The notes beneath the pieces were generated by a model that had not been told where the DNA came from, ran no database searches, and was given only the letters and a program-made list of their open reading frames with translations. From Candidatus Adlerbacteria bacterium (GTDB taxonomy: Bacteria > Patescibacteriota > Minisyncoccia > Phycocordibacterales > SBAW01), in contig CAISEE010000005.1 in assembly GCA_903884345.1 (NCBI GenBank), positions 1-35,852 on the forward strand: a stretch of DNA of 35,852 nt. The letters are read 5' to 3'. Both the position numbers and the translations under genes were made by a program. How positions within the stretch are numbered: position 1 is the stretch's first letter; every line of letters begins with the position of its first letter. Below, in pieces: positions 29,963-35,852 of the stretch.

Positions 29963-31401
29963 ACATGCTCGCACTCCTATTCGCAACACCGCTCGCCGCG
30001 GCCATCCTTTCGATTATCGCGCGCAAGCAGCGCATGATCACGCTCGTTGCCGTGGTCGCAACGGCGCTCGAGGTCGTGCTCGCGCTCCTCATCTCGGCCA
30101 AGACCGCGTCGGGCAGCGTCGTCGCCCTCACCGGCAGCTTCGCCGCCCCGGCGCTTAGTTGCATCGTCCTGGTGACGATCGCCGTGACCGGATTCTTTTG
30201 CGCGCTCTACTCGTCGGGCTACTTCGCGGTCGAGGTCGCCAAAGGGATCGTCGGCTTCCGCCGCGTGCGTCAGTACTTCGCGCTCGTGCACCTCTTCCTT
30301 TTGGCGATGTTCGTGGCGACCCTCACTACCGCGCCCATGATCATGTGGATCGCAATCGAGCTCACGACGCTCGTCACCGCCTTTCTCGTGAGCTTCTACA
30401 ACAAGCCGTCGGCGATCGAGGCCGCATGGAAATACCTCATCATCAACTCGGTGGGGTTGCTCCTGGGATTCCTCGGGACGCTCCTTTTCTTTACCTGCCT
30501 TTCGGATGCCGGCACCGCACTCGTCACCTGGGACACGCTGCGCGCCGCCGCCTCGCACCTAAACCCCTCGATCGCCAAAATCAGTTTCGTTCTCGTCCTC
30601 ATCGGCTATGGCACCAAGGTCGGTTTCGTCCCGATGCATACCTGGAAGCCCGACGTCTACAGCAAAGTCCCGACCCCCGTCGCGATGCTCTTTTCGGGCC
30701 CGCTCGTCAACGTCGCCCTCTTGGCACTCCTGCAGTTTAAAATCATCACCGACGCGGCGATCGGCTCGGCGTTTACCGGCCGCATGCTCATCGTCTTCGG
30801 GTTGGCCTCGGTGCTCCTGGCCGCCTGCGTCATCTTCACACAGTGGAACTTCAAGCGCCTCTTCGCCTACTCGGGCATCGAGCACGCCGGCATCATGGCA
30901 CTGGGCTTCGGCTTCGGCGGCATCGGCACCTTCGCGGCGATCCTCCACATGCTCTACCACACGCTCGCCAAGTCGGTCCTCTTTACCGCCACGGGCAACG
31001 TCTTTTTGAAGTACAGCTCGACTAAAATCGAGCGCGTGCGCGGCATGCTCACCACGCTCCCCGCGACCACGATCGTCTTCATCGCCGGATTCTTGGCGAC
31101 CGTCGGCCTGCCACCCTTCGGCATTTTCTTCACCGAGTTCTACATCGTGGCTGCCGGCATCGGGGCGCACCCCATCGCCACCGCGGGCCTCATCCTCTCG
31201 CTCGCGGTCGTCTTCATCGGCTTCCTTAAACAGGCGATGCGCATGACCTTCGGCGCACCACCCAAGGGCGTGAGCGCGGGCGAAGGCAGCTACGCCACAT
31301 TGCTCCCGCCGATGGTGCTCTTGGGGATTCTCTTCATCGCGAGCGTGTACCTCCCGTTTGGTGTCAAAGCATTTATCGAGACCGCAGCCGCATCACTCTA
31401 A
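29959..31401 (+). CDS. hyfF: HyfF-like antiporter-type membrane subunit
   Basis: 480 residues, about fourteen membrane helices of the NuoN/NuoM/MrpD superfamily. Ion-path residues are E134 (IAIELTTLV), K220 (YGTKVG), H227 (VPMHTW) and the later H/K of LYHTLAKSVLF. The loop after the histidine reads HTWKPDVYSKVPTPVAML, with Lys230 where Leu or Val is usual. 'FGIFFTEFYI' is the second antiporter landmark. Family knowledge: such subunits carry protons or sodium. It is a second antiporter-like channel in the same operon as hyfB, and hyfD (a third in E. coli Hyf) is absent. It starts inside the stop of hyfE, and a 6-base gap follows to hyfG. Confidence 0.9.
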   Translation: MNMLALLFATPLAAAILSIIARKQRMITLVAVVATALEVVLALLISAKTASGSVVALTGSFAAPALSCIVLVTIAVTGFFCALYSSGYFAVEVAKGIVGFRRVRQYFALVHLFLLAMFVATLTTAPMIMWIAIELTTLVTAFLVSFYNKPSAIEAAWKYLIINSVGLLLGFLGTLLFFTCLSDAGTALVTWDTLRAAASHLNPSIAKISFVLVLIGYGTKVGFVPMHTWKPDVYSKVPTPVAMLFSGPLVNVALLALLQFKIITDAAIGSAFTGRMLIVFGLASVLLAACVIFTQWNFKRLFAYSGIEHAGIMALGFGFGGIGTFAAILHMLYHTLAKSVLFTATGNVFLKYSSTKIERVRGMLTTLPATTIVFIAGFLATVGLPPFGIFFTEFYIVAAGIGAHPIATAGLILSLAVVFIGFLKQAMRMTFGAPPKGVSAGEGSYATLLPPMVLLGILFIASVYLPFGVKAFIETAAASL

Positions 31402-31407
31402 ATTTGT

Positions 31408-32976
31408 ATGAGCATCAACGATATCATCACGACCTATCTCCCCGCGAACACCGAGTCGCACCTGCGCGGTAACGTCATCATCGTGCCCGTGACGACCGAG
31501 ACGCTCCTTGCGCGAGCCACAGCACTCTACCGCGAGCACAAACTGCCCCTGAAACTCATCACCGTGCAAGACGACCGCGCGGCCTCGGGCACGTTCGCCA
31601 TCCTCTACGTCTTCGGCATCCCGGGCGAGACGAACTTTCTTGCACTGCAACTCTCGACCACCGACGCCTTCCCGTCGCTCACACCAACAATCCACGAGGC
31701 GAGCCTCTACGAGCGCAAAATTCGCTCGCTCATGGGCCTCACCCCGACCGGCCACCCCAACCCGCAGTCGATCATCGTCCACGAAAACTGGCCCGCAGAC
31801 GTCTTCCCCCTGCGCAAAGATTTCGCGTGGAATACGCGCCCCGAGACAGGCGGCACCACGTTTGAGTTTATGAAAGTCGGCGGCGAGGAGGGCATCTACG
31901 AACTCCCGGTGGGCCCCGTCCACGCCGGCATCATCGAGCCGGGACACTTTCGCTTTAACCTCGCGGGCGAAGAAATCCTCTTGCTCGAGCCGCGCCTGGG
32001 TTACTCGCACAAAGGCGTCGAGAAACTCTTCGAACATTTGCCGCTTGATAAAAAAGTGGCACTTTCGGAGCGCATCGCGGGAGACACGTCTTTCACCTAC
32101 TCGCTCGCCTTCTGCCAGGCACTCGAATCACTCGCCGCAATCAGCGTCCCTGCGCGCGCACTGTACCTGCGCACCATCTACTCGGAGCTCGAGCGCCTCG
32201 CCAACCACTTCAGCGACATCGGTGCCATCATGACCGACACCGGCTTTAACTTCGGCGCCGCACAAGGTGCCCGCCTGCGCGAGCGCATCATGCGCCTGTG
32301 TGACGCGCTGACCGACAGCCGATTCCTTCGCGGCGTCAACCACCTTGGTGGTGTGACCCGCGACCTCAACGCAGAGACCTCGGCACACCTCAAAGCCGAG
32401 ATCGAGGCGCTCCAAATTGATTTCAACGAAGTCATGGCAATCACCGAAGACAGCAGCACGCTCAAAAACCGCCTCGAAGACACCGGCGTCCTCGATGCCC
32501 AAATCGCCCGCGACCACGGCGTGACCGGCGTCGCCGCCCGCGCCTGCGGCATCGCGAGCGACTCCCGCGTCGAGCACCCCTATGCCGCCTACGGCGACCT
32601 CACCGTCGCCGTCGCAAGCGCCCCAACCTGCGACGTCATGGCACGCCTCCTGGTGCGCGTCCAAGAGACCCGCACGTCGATGGACCTCATCCTCGAAGCG
32701 CTCGCAAAACTCCCGAGCGGCCCTGTCAGTACAAAAGTCACCACTCCGATTTTTGCAAAAAGCAGCACCGCTGTCTCAATCACCGAGGGCTGGCGCGGCG
32801 ACATCGTTTGCTTCGTCGCAACCGACGCGCACGGCACCATCACCCGCGTCGACATGCGCGACCCTTCCTTCCTCAACTGGCCACTGGTCGGTGAAGCCGG
32901 CAAAGGCAACATGGTCCCCGACTTCCCCCTCATCAACAAAAGCTTCTCCCTCTCCTACACCGGCGGGGATATGTAA
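31408..32976 (+). CDS. hyfG: HyfG-like large subunit (NuoC-NuoD fusion) without Ni-Fe cysteines
   Basis: 522 residues. Residues about 1-145 correspond to the NuoC (30 kDa) part, and about 165-522 to the NuoD/[NiFe] large-subunit part with GYSHKGVEKL (199-208) and NFGAAQGARLRERIM. In group 4 hydrogenases the active site uses two CxxC motifs. The first, in ERVCGIC, reads ERIAGDT here (A224, T227). The second, in DPCxSC near the end, aligns with SLSYTGGD (S516, G519). All four Ni-Fe ligands are gone. The protein ends right after this motif, with no cleavable C-terminal extension, and no maturation protease or hyp genes are in the window. It should not make or use hydrogen. It may bind a quinone-like or other ligand, or act structurally. 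Confidence 0.9.
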   Translation: MSINDIITTYLPANTESHLRGNVIIVPVTTETLLARATALYREHKLPLKLITVQDDRAASGTFAILYVFGIPGETNFLALQLSTTDAFPSLTPTIHEASLYERKIRSLMGLTPTGHPNPQSIIVHENWPADVFPLRKDFAWNTRPETGGTTFEFMKVGGEEGIYELPVGPVHAGIIEPGHFRFNLAGEEILLLEPRLGYSHKGVEKLFEHLPLDKKVALSERIAGDTSFTYSLAFCQALESLAAISVPARALYLRTIYSELERLANHFSDIGAIMTDTGFNFGAAQGARLRERIMRLCDALTDSRFLRGVNHLGGVTRDLNAETSAHLKAEIEALQIDFNEVMAITEDSSTLKNRLEDTGVLDAQIARDHGVTGVAARACGIASDSRVEHPYAAYGDLTVAVASAPTCDVMARLLVRVQETRTSMDLILEALAKLPSGPVSTKVTTPIFAKSSTAVSITEGWRGDIVCFVATDAHGTITRVDMRDPSFLNWPLVGEAGKGNMVPDFPLINKSFSLSYTGGDM

Positions 32977-33495
32977 TTATTCGACTCGCGCGCGAGTCGC
33001 ACGGCGTTTGTGGAAGCAGTGAAAATGGACGCCCGTTGTCAGCGTGAGTGTCGTTCCAAGCAATATGGCGAGGCCAAAATACAGCACGACAACGGCGACT
33101 GCTTCAGCGAGCCAATAGTTGCCGACGAAGGTCCAGCGCCACACGGAGTAGTAGTGATTGACCAGCTCGTAGATTACCGCGAGCGCCACCACCCAACCAT
33201 ACAGTCTTGCGAGTCGCTCGGCGCGCAGGAGTGAGACAGTCGCGATCATGAGCCCGTAGGAGAGCGCGCCGTTTACGACAAGAAAGACCGGCTGAAACCC
33301 GAGCCGGTAGTCGAACACGCCGAAATATTTCCCCACCAACAGGTCAAACGAGATGCCGAAGAGCACACCGAGTGCCATACTTTGCAGCAACAACCGTTTC
33401 GTCACCGACTTCAGCCCGCGCTTTTTATACGCGACGATCAGTAAGAAAAGAAACTGCGCGGCGATGACGATGCAAAAATTCGACCAGTCCCCCAT
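32977..33495 (-). CDS. Multi-pass membrane protein, unknown
   Basis: 172 residues from the ATG at 33495, with five or six hydrophobic helices. It contains GISFDLLVGKYFGVFDYRLGF and a charged LRAERLARLYG turn, and ends in a basic HKRRATRARVE tail. I do not recognise a named family. The frame open to 33561 is not used, because a -10 box lies 6 bases before the ATG at 33495 and a terminator of the gene behind it lies upstream. The stop codon abuts that of hyfG without a gap, so the two genes converge head-on. No link to the hydrogenase-like operon can be shown. Confidence 0.7.
   Translation of the reverse strand: MGDWSNFCIVIAAQFLFLLIVAYKKRGLKSVTKRLLLQSMALGVLFGISFDLLVGKYFGVFDYRLGFQPVFLVVNGALSYGLMIATVSLLRAERLARLYGWVVALAVIYELVNHYYSVWRWTFVGNYWLAEAVAVVVLYFGLAILLGTTLTLTTGVHFHCFHKRRATRARVE
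32982..32999. other. 18-bp perfect palindrome at a convergent gene end
   Basis: CGACTCGCGCGCGAGTCG at 32982-32999 is self-complementary. It lies in the last codons of the leftward membrane gene, 6 bases after the hyfG stop. It could fold as a hairpin and help end the hydrogenase-like operon, but no T run follows. Confidence 0.4.
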
Positions 33496-33501
33496 AGCGA
33501 A

Positions 33502-33507
33502 AGTATA
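33502..33507 (-). promoter_or_regulatory. TGN-extended -10 box (TGCTATACT)
   Basis: On the minus strand TATACT (33507 to 33502), preceded by TGC, ends 6 bases before the ATG at 33495. It follows the terminator T run of the upstream gene by only a few bases, so the two units are packed end to start. Confidence 0.55.
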
Positions 33508-33514
33508 GCACCAC

Positions 33515-33548
33515 AAAAAATGCGGCCCCGAATCCAGGATTCGGGGCC
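33515..33548 (-). terminator. Rho-independent terminator of the gene at 33555-33995
   Basis: GGCCCCGAAT (33524-33533) and ATTCGGGGCC (33539-33548) form a perfect 10-bp stem with a 5-base loop. Read leftwards it is followed by GCA and six T (A run at 33515-33520 on the plus strand). Confidence 0.85.
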
Positions 33549-33554
33549 ATTGCA

Positions 33555-33995
33555 TTACCATCTACGTTTGAAACCGTGCACTGCGGACATGGCAACGGGT
33601 CGCGCGACGTTCGGCTTTTGTGTCCGAGCGCCCTCTATGCAGTCCCGGAGCACGCGACCTGCAACGATTGCGACCATCACCGTCGTGCCGGTCCCGATCG
33701 CCCACCACAACCTCGCGCCTTCCGAGATGTCGACCTTGCTGAGGAGCCTGTTGTGCCACTCGGCAGCGGCGAACGGCGCCCACAACAGTAGGGCGAAGCC
33801 GAAAAGCATCATAGCTTTGAGCACAAGCCCGAGCCCTTGCTCATAAAGGCGTCGTTGCCCACCGCTCGCGTACGCAATCCCAAAAAGAAGGAGTTCGATG
33901 AGAGTGTACCCAACCACCATGACCGGGCCATAGTGGTCTTGCACGAGCCACTCGACGAGGCCGCTCATCTGCCCATCTTGTAGAAACGCTGACAT
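33555..33995 (-). CDS. Small membrane protein with three predicted helices, unknown
   Basis: 146 residues with hydrophobic segments near 22-42, 57-78 and 97-115, ending in a basic tail (VHGFKRRW). I recognise no domain. The start at 33995 has AGGGAG (34009 to 34004) 8 bases upstream, and a clear terminator follows the stop, so this is a complete unit. A similar-looking small membrane gene lies behind it at 34107-34424, suggesting a set of related-size envelope proteins. No function is assigned. Confidence 0.65.
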   Translation of the reverse strand: MSAFLQDGQMSGLVEWLVQDHYGPVMVVGYTLIELLLFGIAYASGGQRRLYEQGLGLVLKAMMLFGFALLLWAPFAAAEWHNRLLSKVDISEGARLWWAIGTGTTVMVAIVAGRVLRDCIEGARTQKPNVARPVAMSAVHGFKRRW

Positions 33996-34048
33996 TATCG
34001 CTACTCCCTGCAGTTGTGGCGCGTCGCGCCATGTTTCATCTGGCTGCT

Positions 34049-34077
34049 ATCATGCCACCAAATGCGCCAATTGTCCA
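34049..34077 (-). promoter_or_regulatory. Possible promoter TGGACA-17-CATGAT
   Basis: On the minus strand TGGACA (34077 to 34072) and CATGAT (34054 to 34049) are 17 bases apart, about 50 bases before the ATG at 33995. Both boxes deviate from consensus. The rest of 33996-34106 shows nothing else. Confidence 0.35.
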
Positions 34078-34106
34078 CTGCAGCCTCGACACAGTCAGCG
34101 CGGCAA

Positions 34107-34424
34107 CTACCGACGCGCGTCTGCCGGTGAAACGCTCGCGAACACCCGTCGCGCAACGTCGCCCAGCAGCCACGAGCCAATATACACAAGACTCGTCTGC
34201 ACGGACGCGTCTCGCGCAGCCACGTTGACCGCGTCAATCGGGCCGAACACAATCATTGACGCCGAGCAAACAACGAGAGGAAAGAGCGCCGCACAGGCGG
34301 CAAGAATATGCAGCACGTCAGTCGTCGATCGACGCGCACGTGCCGGTTTGTAAAAGAACGACCCGGGCAATTCAAGGAGCCCAAGCATCGCATAGACCGT
34401 GTGCCACCCAAGAACCATCTGCAT
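34107..34424 (-). CDS. Small membrane protein, unknown
   Basis: 105 residues starting MQMVLGWHTVYAMLGLLELPGSFFY, with about three hydrophobic segments (3-20, 36-58, 74-90) and a short basic end. AGGGGG (34436 to 34431) stands 6 bases before the ATG at 34424 and supports this start over the open frame reaching 34556. I see no known family. It lies behind the gene at 33555-33995 in the same direction, separated by 111 bases. Confidence 0.55.
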   Translation of the reverse strand: MQMVLGWHTVYAMLGLLELPGSFFYKPARARRSTTDVLHILAACAALFPLVVCSASMIVFGPIDAVNVAARDASVQTSLVYIGSWLLGDVARRVFASVSPADARR

Positions 34425-34480
34425 GTAAGACCCCCTATTTATTCTGCCCCGTCGCGTCGAGACCCCCTCAACGCAAGAAC

Positions 34481-34498
34481 GCCACCGTTCATGGTGGC
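34481..34498 (-). terminator. Possible terminator hairpin of the 34585-35701 gene pair
   Basis: GCCACC (34481-34486) and GGTGGC (34493-34498) form a 6-bp stem with a 6-base loop, about 85 bases after the stop of the leftward gene. Only a weak T content (GTTCTTG) follows. Confidence 0.35.
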
Positions 34499-34584
34499 AT
34501 TCAAGCGTGTCGTTTATGTGAATATGCTGAAATGTTTCTTTACCGACGCGCAGCAATGAAACTACTTATTGCATTGGCGCTATC

Positions 34585-34983
34585 CTACGAGACACTTTTC
34601 TTACTGTGAACACGGTGCTTGTGTTCCGAATCAATTAGCTTTTCTGGAATAGCATCACCACCCACAACGTCTTGACTTTCTTCTTTGTCATGCCGCTGAA
34701 ATATTGCCGCATAGCAATCACGCAGAGCAGAACCGAACGGCTCGCGTGAACCCAGCGTCTGTAATACTGAGTCAATATCATCTACGAGGTCGTTGGCTCG
34801 GTTAGGTTCATACACGAAACTTTGGTCGTTCCCTCTCCTTGCTACTTTACGGCGCATCGCAAAAAGTGCGTTCTTGACCGCTTGTTCTTTAGCGTGCTGT
34901 TTGTACCACTGAAAAATCAGTAAGAGCGACAGAACAACTCCAAAGGTAGGCGACCCAAGCAAATCTATAACATCCTTTAGCAT
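34585..34983 (-). CDS. Small protein with an N-terminal membrane helix, second gene of a pair
   Basis: 132 residues. A hydrophobic stretch at about 8-24 (LLGSPTFGVVLSLLLIF) is followed by a basic, charged region (KQHAKEQAVKNALFAMRRKVARR) and a soluble, polar remainder with helix-like spacing ('DLVDDIDSVLQTL'). I recognise no family. Its ATG lies 1 base after the stop of the gene upstream, so translation is probably coupled and the two proteins probably act together. The DNA here is lower in GC than the rest of the window by eye, which may point to recent acquisition. Confidence 0.65.
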   Translation of the reverse strand: MLKDVIDLLGSPTFGVVLSLLLIFQWYKQHAKEQAVKNALFAMRRKVARRGNDQSFVYEPNRANDLVDDIDSVLQTLGSREPFGSALRDCYAAIFQRHDKEESQDVVGGDAIPEKLIDSEHKHRVHSKKSVS

Positions 34984-34984
34984 C

Positions 34985-35701
34985 CTACTTTTCGTTATTG
35001 GACTCCAGTACCTCCATCGCTTCGATCAGCAACTTCTTAAGCGCCGCTGTCAGCGGCAATTTCGAGGTAACTTTTAAAGACCAGTTCTTGCCTGTGTCTG
35101 TAAACACGTAATCCTTGACCTCAACGTCAACAACCGCTACGTCTAGCACGGGCGCCACCTGTTTGTCATCAACTAAAGTAACGCCTGCCTGCTTTACCTC
35201 AGACAAATCGACATCCCCGATTAATACACCATTGACGAGAAGTCCGGCGAACTCCATTGTAATTTTAAAGTCCTCCGCAACCGTCTTCGACACCTTTGCA
35301 CTAACTCCTTTGCGGATGAGAAGGTTCGCCAATTGCGTCGGCAGCGCTTGCCCCGCAAACTGCTGTACCAGATCCTTATACAGCTTGGGCATTTTCGCAG
35401 ATTCGGCGATAGCGACTGTTCTGTCCGTATCAGATAACGGGTGGTTAATCCGTTCTGCTAGCTCGCTTTGAGAGTACGTGTTCCCGTATCTGTTCAGTAG
35501 CCCAAAATGTACCAAGGTTGCAATTTTTGTTGCAGCGGCACCAGAAACACCTTTATGGCCGAGCGCGATACAAGCCTCCTCTCTACCGTAAGGCCCTTTG
35601 CCTAAAGCATTGCGAAGCACACTGGCATTTTCGACCGCCTGAAGTAATGCGTTTCCCGGATATGCCACACTTCGTTCCTTCTTTTTCAACTCTGTGTCCA
35701 T
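34985..35701 (-). CDS. Unknown protein with a winged-helix-like N-terminal half
   Basis: 238 residues from the ATG at 35701. An earlier ATG at 35764 would add 21 residues. The first 100 residues (YPGNALLQAVENASVLRNAL, then 'SGAAATKIATLVHFGLLNRYGNTYSQSELAERI') read like a helix-turn-helix/winged-helix domain used in proteins such as DUF5343. That is a resemblance by eye, not a match I can confirm. The second half is alpha/beta with 'LLVNGVLIGDVDLSEV' and a C-terminal helix. It is the first gene of a two-gene unit. Base composition is lower in GC than most of the window. Function is unknown; DNA or RNA contact is inference. Confidence 0.6.
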   Translation of the reverse strand: MDTELKKKERSVAYPGNALLQAVENASVLRNALGKGPYGREEACIALGHKGVSGAAATKIATLVHFGLLNRYGNTYSQSELAERINHPLSDTDRTVAIAESAKMPKLYKDLVQQFAGQALPTQLANLLIRKGVSAKVSKTVAEDFKITMEFAGLLVNGVLIGDVDLSEVKQAGVTLVDDKQVAPVLDVAVVDVEVKDYVFTDTGKNWSLKVTSKLPLTAALKKLLIEAMEVLESNNEK

Positions 35702-35852
35702 AAATGTAGTCTCTGGCTTAATGGGAAAATGTGAGGCTGTTTTGCCACACCATGGCCCAACCACAACGCAACAGCTACAATCAAGGTATGACTACAAAAA
35801 AAGTGTCCCAGGTGTGCGTCTGTGCGCACCAAAAAGAATGGCAATTTTAGAG

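Noticed and set aside
31408-32976. Annotation as an active hydrogen-evolving hydrogenase large subunit
   Set aside because: All four Ni-Fe ligand cysteines are replaced, and the small subunit has lost its proximal cluster, so hydrogen chemistry is not supported.
1-35852. CRISPR arrays, tRNA genes, insertion sequences, prophage genes
   Set aside because: No regularly spaced repeats, cloverleaf-like sequences ending in CCA with T-loop motifs, transposase motifs or phage structural genes were seen on reading both strands.

Overview
The window is GC-rich, tightly packed bacterial DNA. About 38 genes sit on both strands, and there is no tRNA, rRNA, CRISPR array or insertion sequence that I can see. 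Small intergenic gaps, ATGA overlaps, many proteins of unknown family and frequent ATG starts placed 6-9 bases after a -10 box fit a Patescibacteria/CPR genome (Parcubacteria-like). That assignment is inference and no 16S or ribosomal marker is present.

Layout. 1-5809: end of a surface-type protein, a receiver protein with no phosphoacceptor Asp, a MacB-type ABC ATPase with a long extra C-terminal domain, its permease, a SET-domain protein, and a MASE1 hybrid histidine kinase. 5877-12805: aldo/keto reductase, a G1 (eqolisin) peptidase homologue, UppP, a small membrane protein, GT2 and GT4 glycosyltransferases with a DedA protein, a PAP2_C-type phosphatase/transferase and an OmpR-type regulator. 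Much of this is envelope and lipid-carrier biochemistry. 13006-17388: a mannose locus with a phosphomannose isomerase cupin, a membrane-anchored GH130, a double-domain GH130 and a membrane-anchored phosphomannomutase-like HAD protein. Together they could connect a mannoside or mannan to mannose-1-P, mannose-6-P and fructose-6-P. 17464-25635: housekeeping genes (truB, hisS, an RNase H-like exonuclease), a DsbA-like oxidoreductase, a UvrD-type helicase fused to an Fe-S PD-(D/E)XK nuclease, and two unknown proteins.

25779-32976 is the most striking part. It is a six-gene operon with the architecture of a Hyf/Ech/complex I-like membrane complex, in the order hyfI-B-C-E-F-G. The small subunit has lost three of the four cysteines that ligate its [4Fe-4S] cluster. 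The large subunit has lost all four Ni-Fe cysteines. No ferredoxin-type subunit is encoded. The antiporter-like membrane subunits keep their glutamate, lysine and histidine ion-path residues. The operon therefore looks like a redox-inactive relative of energy-converting hydrogenase, related to or beyond the known Ehr group.

32977-35701 is a leftward run of small membrane proteins and a two-gene module of unknown function. Two styles of gene start are visible: genes with a -10 box (often TGN-extended) directly before the ATG, which suggests leaderless mRNAs, and genes with a -35/-10 promoter, a short leader and a clear Shine-Dalgarno sequence.
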